A stretch of DNA of 64,000 nucleotides from Paraburkholderia silvatlantica (lineage in GTDB: Bacteria; Pseudomonadota; Gammaproteobacteria; Burkholderiales; Burkholderiaceae), in assembly GCF_003096715.1 (NCBI RefSeq), contig NZ_QEOL01000002.1:248001-312000 (forward strand). The letters are read 5' to 3'. Numbering within the stretch: the stretch's first letter is position 1; each line of letters opens with the position of its first letter. A program made the position numbers and the translations under genes. The notes below the pieces were generated by a model that was not told the origin of the DNA, searched no databases, and saw nothing but the letters and a program-made list of their open reading frames with translations. Shown one piece after another: positions 53,051-61,888 of this stretch.

Positions 53051-53186
53051 TGTCGACCAGAGTTGGCGCTTTAGCGCCTTACTCTGGTCCCATGCACAGC
53101 GGTCGACCCGAGTTGGCGCTTCAGCGCCTTACTCTGGTCCCATGCAGAGCGTCGACCGCACATCGTGCGGCCCCATGCACAGCACC
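53051..53186. repeat. Two 50-bp tandem repeats plus a shorter third unit, each with a hairpin
   Basis: Copies 53051-53100 and 53101-53150 differ at 4 of 50 positions. Each contains a nested stem CCAGAGT-GGCGC...GCGCC-ACTCTGG (53057-53087 in copy 1) between GTCGACC and CCCATGCA. A third unit (53152-53186) keeps GTCGACC and CCCATGCACAGC but has a different stem, CCGCAC/GTGCGG. Extragenic, between two minus-strand genes. Confidence 0.85.
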
Positions 53187-53244
53187 TCGTCTCATGCAGC
53201 GCTGCCGGCAGTCCCTGAGCGGGCACTGGGCTCACCGCAGCGAC

Positions 53245-53466
53245 TTAGAGTTCGAGTTCGCCGAGAATGCGATGCGCCAGCGCCTTGGCTTCTTCGAGAG
53301 CCTCTTCCGGCGTGCCCGATGCGGCTTCGACTTCATAGACCGCGTTTTCGAGTTCCTCGCCGTCGTCGCGCGCCAGGGAGACCAGGCCCTGGTACTGGCC
53401 GGCGTTCATGGGCCGCACTGAGGCGACGGCCGTGTAGATCCCCTTGGTGTAGCTGACGTCTTCCAT
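53245..53466 (-). CDS. Small acidic protein of unknown function
   Basis: A 73-residue protein: MEDVSYTKGIYTAVASVRPM, GQYQGLVSLARDDGEELENA, VYEVEAASGTPEEALEEAKA, then LAHRILGELEL. The strand-rich N-terminus and Glu-rich amphipathic C-terminal helix fit a compact alpha/beta fold. GAGGAG lies 6-7 nt before the ATG at 53466, which sets the start against an upstream ATG at 53598. Unrecognised family, cytoplasmic. Confidence 0.75.
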   Translation of the reverse strand: MEDVSYTKGIYTAVASVRPMNAGQYQGLVSLARDDGEELENAVYEVEAASGTPEEALEEAKALAHRILGELEL

Positions 53467-53664
53467 AACGTGCTCCTCGTGGAAGGAAATTTCCCTCGAC
53501 GGGCCACGTGGATCAAGGCGCGCAAGCGTCGCGCCCGGCCCGCAACAAGAGGGAGATTCCATGCTAGCACGTTGCCCGCGCGGCTGCGGGACACGCATGT
53601 GACGGCGGCGCGGCGCTTTCGTGTCAGCCCCGCGCCGGGTCCTCGCAACGCGCCGCGTGCGCCC

Positions 53665-54648
53665 TCAGTCGGCGAGCAGCGCGACGACTTCGTCGAGCGT
53701 CGGCGAATGCGCGCCGGGCCGGCGGCACGCGGCCGCGCCCGCGGCGAGCGCGAAAGCGAGATGCTGGCGCCAGTCGCGCTGCGGCGCGCTCATGAGGCTG
53801 AACAGCAGCCCGCCGATGGACGCGTCGCCCGCTCCCACCGTATCGGCCACTTCGACGCGCGGCGGCGCCGCCTCGATCACCTCGTCGCCCACGTAGAGCG
53901 TGGCCGGCTGCGCGCCGCGCGTGACGAGCAGGGTGGCGGCCGGATTGAGCGCGCGCACGGCTTCGATGGCCTCGGCCTCGCTCTTGCCGGCGAACAGCAT
54001 GCGCAGGTCTTCGTCGGACACCTTGATGAGATCGGCGAGCGCGGCCATGCGGCGCAGGATCGGCTCGTAGCCGTGCGCCATGAGGTTGCGGTAGTTCGGA
54101 TCGAAGCTGATCTTCACGCCAGCCGCGCGCAGCTCGGCGGCGAGCGTGGCGAGCGTTTCGCCGAGCGGCTGGCGCACGAGGCTGATGCAGCCGAAGTGCG
54201 CCCACTTCGCGTGCGCGCGCCAGCCTTCGGGCAGTTTCGCGGGATCGAAGGCGAGGTCGGCGCTGTGCTCGCCAATGAAGTAGTACGCGGGCGGATGCGT
54301 CTGATGCACGATCGCGAGCAGCGGTGCGCGCTCCACGCGCTGCATGAAGCGCATGTCGAGACCGGCGGCCACGCTCGCGTTCCAGAGTTCGTCCGAGAAG
54401 TTGTCGACGCCGAGCGCACCCACGCTCGCCGTGGGCAGCCCGAGGCGCGCGACCGCGCGCGCGACGTTCCAGCCCGCGCCGCCAGGATGCGCGCGCCAGT
54501 GCGAGTCCGTGCCCGGTGTGCCGGGTTGCGAAGCGTGCGGCGTGCCCTCGGGCGCGGGGGTGCGCACGAGATCGGTGAGGATGTCGCCGGCCGAGATGAA
54601 GGCCGGGAAGCCGGATGAAAAGTCCGGGCCGGTGCTGCAGGTGCTCAT
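53665..54648 (-). CDS. PfkB family carbohydrate kinase, probable fructokinase
   Basis: A 327-residue ribokinase-fold sugar kinase. The N-terminal signature GGAGWNVARAVARLGLPTAS (about residues 56-75) and the C-terminal DTVGAGDASIGGLLF (about 263-277), with catalytic Asp in GAGD, define the PfkB family. DPNYRN (about 186) is a ribokinase/fructokinase motif. It is the last gene of the LacI-AGE epimerase-kinase operon, 16 bp after the epimerase. If the epimerase makes fructose from mannose, this kinase would give fructose-6-phosphate; the pairing supports that, but the substrate is inference. Confidence 0.88.
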   Translation of the reverse strand: MSTCSTGPDFSSGFPAFISAGDILTDLVRTPAPEGTPHASQPGTPGTDSHWRAHPGGAGWNVARAVARLGLPTASVGALGVDNFSDELWNASVAAGLDMRFMQRVERAPLLAIVHQTHPPAYYFIGEHSADLAFDPAKLPEGWRAHAKWAHFGCISLVRQPLGETLATLAAELRAAGVKISFDPNYRNLMAHGYEPILRRMAALADLIKVSDEDLRMLFAGKSEAEAIEAVRALNPAATLLVTRGAQPATLYVGDEVIEAAPPRVEVADTVGAGDASIGGLLFSLMSAPQRDWRQHLAFALAAGAAACRRPGAHSPTLDEVVALLAD

Positions 54649-54664
54649 CGTCGTGCTCCTCTCT

Positions 54665-55984
54665 TTAGTTCCGGCCGCTCGTGTCTGCCGTGCCGCCGGC
54701 GGTCGCTTCCTCGCGGCCCGCCACCGGCGCCATGCCGCGTCCGGGCAGTGCGTTCAGCGCTTCGTAGCACGCGCCCATCGTGTGATAGTCGGTCTTGCCG
54801 GCGGGGCTCTTCTCGTCACTGTACTTGCGGTTGTCGCAGGTGAGGATGCGATACCACGCACCGTAACGATGATCGACGAAATTCGCCCAGCTGTAGCGCC
54901 AGACCTCGTCGTACCAGTCCCAGAAGCGCTCGTTGCCGGTGCGCTTGCCGAGCAGCGCCGCCGTGGCAAAGGTTTCCGCCTGCACCCAGAAGTACTTGTC
55001 GTGATCGCACACGGTGCCGTCCGGGCCGAAGCCGTAGTAGAGGCCGCCGTGATCGTTGTCCCAGGCGTGCGCCATGGCGGCGTCGAACAGCTCGATCGCG
55101 CGCGGCAGCAGCCAGGGCAGCGGCCGGTGCCGTTCGAGCAGCAAGAGCAGCTTCGCCCACTCCGTTTGATGGCCCGGCTGGAAGCCCCACGGGCGGAAGA
55201 TGTTCGAGCTGTCTTCCTCGTTGTAATGCCAGTCCACCGACCAGTCCGCGTGAAAGTGCTCCCACACGAGCCCTTGCGAGAGCTTCGCCTGGCGCAGCGT
55301 GATGTTCGAGGCGACGCGCTCGGCGCGGTCGAGATACACGAGATGGCCTGTCGCCTCGTAGGCCGCGAGCAGCGCCTCGGTCGTATGCATGTTGGCGTTC
55401 TGGCCGCGGTAGCCCGTCACGATCCAGTCGGCGCTCGCCTCGTCGGCGTAGAGACCCGCCGCGCCGTCCCAGAAGCGGTGTTCCATCAGATCGAAGGTCG
55501 CGCCGATCATCGGCCGCGCCTCCTCGATGCCGGCCATCGCCGCATGCGCGTAAGCGAGCAGCACGAACGCGAGGCCGTAGCAGTGGCGCGTGGCGTCGAG
55601 CACGCGCTTCTTGCCGTCGCGCCAGTCGATCTCCCAGTCGTAGCCCTGCAGCTGCGGGTCCCAATGGCCCTCGCGCAGGAACTGCAGGCCGTGGCGCGCG
55701 TATTCCAGGTGCTGCGCATCGCCGAACTCGCGATACGCCATCGCATAGTTGAAGACGTACCGGCAGCTGCTCACGAGGTGCCGCGAGTGCGCGTTGTAGA
55801 TCGAGCCGTCGTCGCGGAAGTAGTGGAAGAAGCCGCCCGAGGGGTCGAGCACGTTCGGCGCGTAGAAGCGCAGCGTGTCCTGCACGTGGCCGAGCAGGAA
55901 ACCGCGGTCGCGAAAGCTCGCGACGCCCGGTACGGCGACGGGGTGGGCGGTGGCGGAGGTGGCGGTGTCGGCAGTCGTCGTCAT
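54665..55984 (-). CDS. AGE family epimerase/isomerase (D-mannose isomerase-like)
   Basis: A 439-residue (alpha/alpha)6-barrel enzyme. FRDRGFLLGHVQDTLRFYAP, RHLVSSCRYVFNYAMAYREF, GLAFVLLAYAHAAMAG, NANMHTTEALLAAYEATG and RPWGFQPGHQTEWAKLLLLL carry the conserved His/Glu/Trp of N-acylglucosamine 2-epimerase relatives. No ATP loop is present, which favours the mannose isomerase or cellobiose 2-epimerase type over N-acetylglucosamine epimerase. It lies between the LacI regulator (73 bp upstream) and the kinase. Two routes to fructose or fructose-6-phosphate fit. The C-terminal 35 residues are a low-complexity tail. Confidence 0.88.
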   Translation of the reverse strand: MTTTADTATSATAHPVAVPGVASFRDRGFLLGHVQDTLRFYAPNVLDPSGGFFHYFRDDGSIYNAHSRHLVSSCRYVFNYAMAYREFGDAQHLEYARHGLQFLREGHWDPQLQGYDWEIDWRDGKKRVLDATRHCYGLAFVLLAYAHAAMAGIEEARPMIGATFDLMEHRFWDGAAGLYADEASADWIVTGYRGQNANMHTTEALLAAYEATGHLVYLDRAERVASNITLRQAKLSQGLVWEHFHADWSVDWHYNEEDSSNIFRPWGFQPGHQTEWAKLLLLLERHRPLPWLLPRAIELFDAAMAHAWDNDHGGLYYGFGPDGTVCDHDKYFWVQAETFATAALLGKRTGNERFWDWYDEVWRYSWANFVDHRYGAWYRILTCDNRKYSDEKSPAGKTDYHTMGACYEALNALPGRGMAPVAGREEATAGGTADTSGRN

Positions 55985-56057
55985 GGCTTTCTCTTCTGGC
56001 TTGGACGTGGCTTCAGCGGAGTTTCGATGGGTGTTCGGCGTGTATCGACGGCGCGCG

Positions 56058-57122
56058 TCAGGCGCTCTGCGGCGTGCCTGCAGCGTGAGGGACGGCGTGC
56101 GTGGCCATGAGATTCGATGACGCCGCACCCAGGGTGCTCGCACGCGCGACGAGCTGGACCGGCAAGCGGATTTCGCTCGCGGCAGGCGTTTCTTCGAGCA
56201 GCAGCTCGACGCCGCGCCGCCCGAGCGCTTCCTTGTCGACGGCGATCGTCGAGAGCGGCGGCGTGGCGTGCGTGGCGCCCGCGATATCGTCGAAACCGAT
56301 GATGGCGATGTCGTCGGGCACGCGCAGGCCATTGGCGAGGCACACGCGCATGGCCGCGAGCGCGGCGGCGTCGTTGTAGGCGAAGACGGCGTCAGGCGGC
56401 GGGCGCGGGGTTGGGTATCCGGCGCGCGCCGCATCGATCAGGCGCTGCATGGCGAGCGACGCGCCCGTGTCGGGATCGAGCCCGCCGTCGATGGTCGTTT
56501 CGAGCGACGGGTCGAACAACAGGCCCGCCTCGAAGAACGCGCGCCGGTAGCCGAGCGCGCGCTGCGCGATGCTGTAGTGCGCGAGCGAGCCGCCGATGAA
56601 CGCAATGCGCCGCCGTCCCAGTTCGAACAGATGCTGCATGGCGAGCGCAGCGCCCGCCGCGTTGTCGATGTTCACCGAGCGCAGGCCCGGCGCCCACAGG
56701 TCGATCAGCACGAGCGGGCGTTGCAGCGCGACGAGCGCGGCGAGCATTTCCGGCTCGACGAAGCCCGCCACGGCGATGGCGTCGGGCGCATGCAGGCGCA
56801 ACTGCTGGACAGTGTCGTCGGCGGGACCGGCGGTCAGCAGCGCGGGCACGATGCCGTGTTCGCGGCAGGCGTCTTCCACGCCGTGCAGCACGTGCGAGAA
56901 GAACGGGCTAGCCGCGAAGTTGTTGTGCTGGCGGTGCAGCAGGAAGGTGAGCCGGCGAATGCGCGGACGCAGTTGCGCGCAGTCATAGCCGAGCGTGCGC
57001 GCGACTTCGACGATGCGCTCGCGCGTGGTCTCGGAGAGGCCCGGCTGGTTTTTCAACGCGCGCGAGACCGTGCCGATCGACACGTTGGCGGCCTGCGCGA
57101 CGTCACGAATGGTTGTCCCCAT
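56058..57122 (-). CDS. LacI family transcriptional regulator
   Basis: A 354-residue repressor. TIRDVAQAANVSIGTVSRAL (about residues 3-22) is the LacI HTH, followed by the hinge helix TTRERIVEVARTLGY. The periplasmic-binding-like effector domain extends to about residue 330 (VFAYNDAAALAAMRVCL, IIGFDDIAGATHATPPLSTI). It heads an operon with the AGE epimerase and kinase, and its upstream region holds two operator-like inverted repeats, suggesting negative autoregulation with induction by the sugar or its phosphate. Confidence 0.93.
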   Translation of the reverse strand: MGTTIRDVAQAANVSIGTVSRALKNQPGLSETTRERIVEVARTLGYDCAQLRPRIRRLTFLLHRQHNNFAASPFFSHVLHGVEDACREHGIVPALLTAGPADDTVQQLRLHAPDAIAVAGFVEPEMLAALVALQRPLVLIDLWAPGLRSVNIDNAAGAALAMQHLFELGRRRIAFIGGSLAHYSIAQRALGYRRAFFEAGLLFDPSLETTIDGGLDPDTGASLAMQRLIDAARAGYPTPRPPPDAVFAYNDAAALAAMRVCLANGLRVPDDIAIIGFDDIAGATHATPPLSTIAVDKEALGRRGVELLLEETPAASEIRLPVQLVARASTLGAASSNLMATHAVPHAAGTPQSA

Positions 57123-57228
57123 GATTCCTGGCTGGCGGTGGCGCGGTGAGCGCTCCGGGTTGGGTCAGGTTTGCGGCGATTGTATAGTAAAAATCTCTTG
57201 AAAGAACCCGAATCTACGCTTCAAATTC

Positions 57229-57294
57229 CTGGTAAATACCAGTAAACAATGCAATAAACGCAAACATTGGTGTTTAGTAAAATTCGCTAAACAC
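57229..57294. promoter_or_regulatory. Operator-like inverted repeats upstream of the LacI gene
   Basis: CTGGTA-AA-TACCAG (57229-57242) and GTGTTTAG-9 nt-CTAAACAC (57270-57294) lie between the LacI start (57122) and the DUF3309 gene (57352). Both are perfect and fall in a notably AT-rich gap; one or both may bind the LacI protein. Confidence 0.55.
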
Positions 57295-57351
57295 GTGCGG
57301 GCACGACGGTTGCGGAAAGCCGGACACTCACATTCGACTTACGGAGGCATC

Positions 57352-57507
57352 ATGCTCGGCACCCTGCTTCTGGTCATTCTGATCCTGCTGCTCGTTGGCG
57401 CATTCCCGGCGTGGCCGTATAGCCGCTCGTGGGGCTACGCGCCTTCGGGCACGCTCGGCATCATCGTTGTCGTGGTGGTCGTGCTGGTCCTGATGGGGAC
57501 GATCTAG
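57352..57507 (+). CDS. DUF3309 family membrane microprotein
   Basis: A 51-residue protein with two hydrophobic segments (MLGTLLLVILILLLVGAF, about 1-18, and GTLGIIVVVVVVLVLMGTI, about 33-51) joined by the conserved loop PAWPYSRSWGYAPSG. GGAGG lies 6 nt before the ATG at 57352. DUF3309 proteins are tiny inner-membrane proteins common in Burkholderia, with no defined function. It is divergent from the LacI gene and may share its regulatory region. Confidence 0.88.
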   Translation: MLGTLLLVILILLLVGAFPAWPYSRSWGYAPSGTLGIIVVVVVVLVLMGTI

Positions 57508-57621
57508 CGACAAGCGACGGCGCAGCAGTCAGGCAGCGCAGGCAAAACGAGCCGGCGCGCGGCATGAGCCGTGCGGCCGGCCCATTCGTATTCCGGGCTG
57601 CCGCTCTCGAGGTTCGGGCCG

Positions 57622-59469
57622 CTAGAATGCGCCGGCTTCGCGCGGTGTCGGGCCGGGCGTGGGGAGGAGGCCGGCGCTCGCGCTGCCGTCGATCACGACG
57701 AGCCCGCTCGCTTCCTGTTTCGCGCGGCGCTTGGCGAGGGCCGCGAGCGAGGCGATGGCGTCGCTGCTGTGCTGCGCGCCTTCGCCCGGCGCGATGTGCA
57801 CGCAGCCGATCGCCATCGTCACGAAGGTGAAGAAGGTGGCGTTGCCGTGGCGATCCTCGCCGTGAATGCCGCCCGCGAGGCGGTCGCCCGGTGCGTAGAA
57901 GCGCTGCGCGCCTTCGTTGAACGTTTCGATCGCGAGGCGCGCGCGTTCGCGCCACGTCTCGCTCTGAAACAGGATCAGGAAGTCGTCGCCGCCCACGTGG
58001 CCGAGGAAGTCGCGCGTGGGGTCGCAGGCGTCGGCGAGCACGGTCGCCGCGAACTTCAGCACCTCGTCGCCTTGCCAGTAGCCGTACTGGTCGTTGAAGG
58101 GCTTGAACTGGTTCAGGTCGACGTAGCACGCGTGAAAGCCCGCGTCGTTCGAAAGCAGACGCTCGATATGCGAGCTGATGGGAATATTGCCAGGCAGGAA
58201 GGTGAGCGGATTGGCGTAGCGCGCAGCCTGGATGCGCACCTCCGTCACGGCGCGCACGAGGCTCTCGCCGGTGCCGAGGCCGGCGTAGCGGCCGTTATCG
58301 GTAATGACGAAGCCATCGGCGAGATAGCGCTGGTCGTCGCTTGCGAGCAGCGTCGCCATCTGCTCGACCGTCATCGACTGCTCGATCACCACCGGCTGCG
58401 CATTGGCGAATTGCAGGCAGGCCTTCTTGCCGAACAGCTCGCGGTGATACGGCAGCGCATAGCGGTCCATGAACGCGCGCCGGTTGATGAGCGCGACGGG
58501 CGCTTCGTCTTCCACCACGGCCACCGCGTGCAGGTCGGGCCGGCCGTTGAACAGTTCGAGCACGTCGTTGTTGGTCGCCTGGCGCGGCAGCGCGGGCGCG
58601 CGCACGAGCATCTTGCTGGCCGGCGCGCCGCCGCCCGCGGGCTGCGTGGCGGTGCTGCGCGTGGGCTCGGGGAACACGGCGATATGGTCCGCGCGAATCG
58701 CCTCGCGCGCTTCGCGGGCGAGCACGCGCAGCGGCTGTGCGTTGGGGCGGCCGAAGAAAAACCCCTGGCCGCAGTCGATGCCCATGTCGCGCAGCACGAT
58801 GAGGTCGGCCGCGTTCTCGATGCCTTCCGCCACGAGCCGTGTGCCGCTCGCCTGCGCGAAATGCTGCATGGCGCGCACGGCTTCGAACTTGAGCGGGTCG
58901 TTGGCGATGTCGTGGATGAAGAAGCGGTCGATCTTCACGACATCGGGCTGCAACTGCACCCAGAGGTTGAGACTGGCGTTGGCCGTGCCGTAGTCGTCGA
59001 GCGCGACCTGGGCGCCGGCCGCGCGCAGCGTCTCGACGACGGGTGAAAAGTTGCGCAAGTCGTGGATGGCGCTCTGCTCGGTGAGCTCGATTACGACGCG
59101 CGTGGGGTCGATCGGGCCGTCGAAGAGGGACAGCGCGGCGTCGCCGGCGGCGGTGAGCTGGCGCAGCGCGTCGGCGCTGAAATTGAGGAATAGCTTGCCG
59201 GGGCAGTCGAGTCTGGCGAACGTTTCGATGCAGGTGCGGGCGGCCGCGCGTTCGAGCGCGGCGGTGCACTGCTCGTCGCCGGCGCGTGCAAACAGGGCGG
59301 CGGGGGTTTCGAGCGGCGAGCCGGCCGGCCCGCGAATGAGGCCTTCGTAGCCGAGGATCGCGCCGCTCTCGAAATCGACGATGGGCTGGAAGACGGCGCG
59401 CAGCTGGCGCTGGGCGATCAGCGCCCCGACGCCGGGCGCCGCGTGCGGGAGTGGCGCGGGAGCAGACAT
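57622..59469 (-). CDS. EAL-CBS-GGDEF protein (c-di-GMP turnover)
   Basis: A 615-residue cytoplasmic protein with domains in the order EAL (about residues 15-250), two CBS repeats (about 300-430) and GGDEF (about 445-590). The EAL signature is EGLIRG with LNFSADAL, VIELTEQSA, ALDDYGTAN, VKIDR, AEGIEN and GQGFFFGRP, all catalytic residues present. The GGDEF motif reads GGDDF, a substitution at the fourth position that may reduce cyclase activity. CBS domains usually bind adenylates and would regulate the flanking catalysts. No TM segment. Net phosphodiesterase activity is likelier than synthesis. Confidence 0.88.
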   Translation of the reverse strand: MSAPAPLPHAAPGVGALIAQRQLRAVFQPIVDFESGAILGYEGLIRGPAGSPLETPAALFARAGDEQCTAALERAAARTCIETFARLDCPGKLFLNFSADALRQLTAAGDAALSLFDGPIDPTRVVIELTEQSAIHDLRNFSPVVETLRAAGAQVALDDYGTANASLNLWVQLQPDVVKIDRFFIHDIANDPLKFEAVRAMQHFAQASGTRLVAEGIENAADLIVLRDMGIDCGQGFFFGRPNAQPLRVLAREAREAIRADHIAVFPEPTRSTATQPAGGGAPASKMLVRAPALPRQATNNDVLELFNGRPDLHAVAVVEDEAPVALINRRAFMDRYALPYHRELFGKKACLQFANAQPVVIEQSMTVEQMATLLASDDQRYLADGFVITDNGRYAGLGTGESLVRAVTEVRIQAARYANPLTFLPGNIPISSHIERLLSNDAGFHACYVDLNQFKPFNDQYGYWQGDEVLKFAATVLADACDPTRDFLGHVGGDDFLILFQSETWRERARLAIETFNEGAQRFYAPGDRLAGGIHGEDRHGNATFFTFVTMAIGCVHIAPGEGAQHSSDAIASLAALAKRRAKQEASGLVVIDGSASAGLLPTPGPTPREAGAF

Positions 59470-59713
59470 GGACAGGCCGGAACGGGCGAAGACGATGAAC
59501 TTAACGGCATATGATCGGATGAATTAAATGAAATTTTGGTGACAATGCCGCGATGCCCAATCTTTGGGCGTGCGGTGGAGGCGCGCGCGACGCGGGGAAA
59601 AGAGGCGGGCGGGGGAGGTTTGGACGCCGGGCGCTAGCCGCGGCGTTTGCTGCTGCGTTTGCTGCGCAAGGGCGGCGGCATCTCGCCGCCCCGCATGACG
59701 GACCGGACGACGT

Positions 59714-60757
59714 TCAGCGCCGTGCGGCGGCAGTGCGCTCGCTCGCGCCGGCGCGCGATTCGTCGCCCGCGCTTGCGGCGCGTTCGGCGCTCATGTCGCG
59801 CGCGCCCCAGCGCTGGGCGAGCGCGGCGCACACCATGAGCTGGATCTGGTGGAACAGCATGAGCGGCAGCACGACCGCGCCCACGGCGTTCGAGGCGAAG
59901 ATGACCTTCGCCATCGGCACGCCGGCCGCGAGGCTCTTCTTCGAGCCGCAGAAGATGATGGTGATCTGGTCGGCGCGCGAGAAGCCGAGCTTCTTGCTCG
60001 TGAACATCGTGATGCCGAGCGCGAGCGCGAGCAGCACGCCATTCACCACGAGCAGGCCGCCGAGCGCGGTGAGCGGAATGTGATGCCAGAGCCCTTCGTT
60101 CACCGCCTCGGAAAACGCGCCGAACACCACGAGCAGGATCGAGCCCTGATCGACGAACTTGAGCACGCCCTTGTTGCGCTCGATCCAGCGGCCGATCACC
60201 GGGCGCAGCAGCTGGCCCGCCACGAACGGCACGAGCAGCTGCAGCACGATGTTCCACACGGTGTGCCAGGCCGAGCCGCCGCTCGCGCTCTGGTTCGTGA
60301 CGATCAGGCTCACGAGCGCGGGCGTGACGAAGATGCCGATCAGGCTCGACGCCGAGGCGCTGCAAACGGCGGCGGGCACGTTGCCGCGCGCGATCGAGGT
60401 GAACGCGATGGACGACTGCACCGTGGAGGGCAGCGTGCAGAGGAACAGCACGCCCGCATAAAGCGCCGGCGTGACGAGCGGCGAAAGCACGGGCTTGAGC
60501 GCGAGGCCCAAAGCCGGGAACAGCACGAAGGTGCTGAGCAGCACGACGATGTGCAGCCGCCAGTGCGTAGCGCCTGCGACGATCGCCTCGCGCGAGAGCT
60601 TGGCGCCGTGCAGGAAGAACAGCAGGCCGACGGCCACGTTGGTGAGCCAGTTGAAACCGGTGGCGGCCTGGCCGTGCACCGGGAACAGGCTCGCAAGGAT
60701 CACCGTGCCGACGAGGCAGAGGGTGAAGTTATCGGGCAGGAATTTCGGACGTGCCAT
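59714..60757 (-). CDS. Bile acid:sodium symporter family protein
   Basis: A 347-residue inner-membrane protein with about ten TM segments. VAVGLLFFLHGAKLSREAIV (about residues 41-60), CTLPSTVQSSIAFTSIARGN (about 111-130, the cross-over helix region) and FCGSKKSLAAGVPMAKVIFA (about 259-278) match the YfeH/BASS-like subgroup. The ligand in bacteria is usually an organic anion rather than a bile salt. The C-terminal 25 residues are a soluble Ala/Arg-rich tail. It is probably monocistronic. Confidence 0.87.
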   Translation of the reverse strand: MARPKFLPDNFTLCLVGTVILASLFPVHGQAATGFNWLTNVAVGLLFFLHGAKLSREAIVAGATHWRLHIVVLLSTFVLFPALGLALKPVLSPLVTPALYAGVLFLCTLPSTVQSSIAFTSIARGNVPAAVCSASASSLIGIFVTPALVSLIVTNQSASGGSAWHTVWNIVLQLLVPFVAGQLLRPVIGRWIERNKGVLKFVDQGSILLVVFGAFSEAVNEGLWHHIPLTALGGLLVVNGVLLALALGITMFTSKKLGFSRADQITIIFCGSKKSLAAGVPMAKVIFASNAVGAVVLPLMLFHQIQLMVCAALAQRWGARDMSAERAASAGDESRAGASERTAAARR

Positions 60758-61312
60758 CGGACAATCTCAAGTGCGCGCCGGGGCGCCTCGCTGCGCGCAG
60801 ATCGATGTGCGCGCAACGGGTGAATCGGGACGTCTATTGTCGGCGCAAGCCGATTGAAAAAGCAAATTCATTTGAAGCATTGATTAATGAGGGATGCGCA
60901 TGTATCGCCGGCGTCGATGCCTCTTTATGCCGGATTCCTCATCGACGCGCGAGGGAGATTCCCGCGCCGCAAAAGTCGTCAGGAGTCCGCGCATTCTTCA
61001 GATGTTCAGGCGCGACCCGCGCATCAAACGAACGGTTCTCACATCCGCCCGCAGAGCCTTGCCAGGCGGCCTTCCGAGGGCGCGTGCGAAGCCGGAAAAC
61101 CCAGCAGTAACATGGTGTTACAACCCTTCGGGCGGCATAACATCTTTTGGCTCGACACCCTTTCGGTACGCCCATAAATTACCGTCAAAGGGACGCCTGG
61201 ACCGTTGTGGCGGCAATCGTTACGCGCTCGCGCGGCGAGCGTCCCGGGACTGGCCCGCCATGGCCCGAGTGGCGGGTGCCAGGCGCAAACGTCGGGCAGG
61301 TGAAACGTCACA
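60758..61312. other. Divergent intergenic region
   Basis: 555 bp between the symporter and the secreted-protein gene. Open frames here are short and lack ribosome-binding sites or signal sequences. No terminator or repeat of note was found. Confidence 0.45.
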
Positions 61313-61888
61313 ATGCAGGCAGGGTGGTCAAAACTGGGACCGTGGGTATTGGGGGCTGGATTAATGGCCTTCGTTGCGCTCGCCCATGCTCAGCCCGGTT
61401 TTCCAGGGCACGGCGGGGGCGGCGGCTTCGCGCGCGCGCCTTCCATGCACGCGATACCCGCGCCGCGCGGCGGCATGCCGTGGGGTGGCGCCTACCACGG
61501 CGCCCCTGAGCGCGGCCGTGGTCCCGCCGCTTACGCCGGGGCCGCTTCGCCCATGCGCGTGGCCGACCAGGGCGGCCGGCACGAGCGCGGCGGCAACCGC
61601 GCGCCGAACCAGTGGCAAGGTCAGGTCCAGCAGCAGGCTCCGCGTCGCGACTACAGCTATGGCACGCCGTTCGGCGGCTACGGCGGCTATCGCGGCAATC
61701 CCATCACGCCCGTGAGCGCGGAATCGCGCCAGGTGCCGCATCCGCCGGCCGACTCGCCGGTGCGAGCGGGCTCGATCCGCGAAGACGTCGCCCGCTACAA
61801 CGAGGAGCGCGGCGGCACCTTCCGGCCCTTCCCGCGCAATGGCGGCGAGGTGCCGCGTCCGCCCATGCCTTCGCCTTACCGTAATTGA
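61313..61888 (+). CDS. Secreted Gly/Pro/Arg-rich protein of unknown function
   Basis: A 191-residue protein with a signal peptide (hydrophobic segment LGPWVLGAGLMAFVALAHA, cleavage near residue 26). The mature chain is low-complexity: HGGGGGFARAPSMHA, YGTPFGGYGGYRGN and many Pro, Arg and Gln residues. A more regular C-terminal part contains DSPVRAGSIREDVARYNEER. Such chains are usually disordered in the periplasm or at the surface. I do not recognise a family. The ribosome-binding site (AGGTG) is weak, and an alternative start cannot be excluded. Confidence 0.7.
   Translation: MQAGWSKLGPWVLGAGLMAFVALAHAQPGFPGHGGGGGFARAPSMHAIPAPRGGMPWGGAYHGAPERGRGPAAYAGAASPMRVADQGGRHERGGNRAPNQWQGQVQQQAPRRDYSYGTPFGGYGGYRGNPITPVSAESRQVPHPPADSPVRAGSIREDVARYNEERGGTFRPFPRNGGEVPRPPMPSPYRN

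Noticed and set aside
53051..53186. CRISPR array
   Set aside because: Only two full units, contiguous with no spacers, and no cas genes; the structure is an extragenic hairpin repeat.
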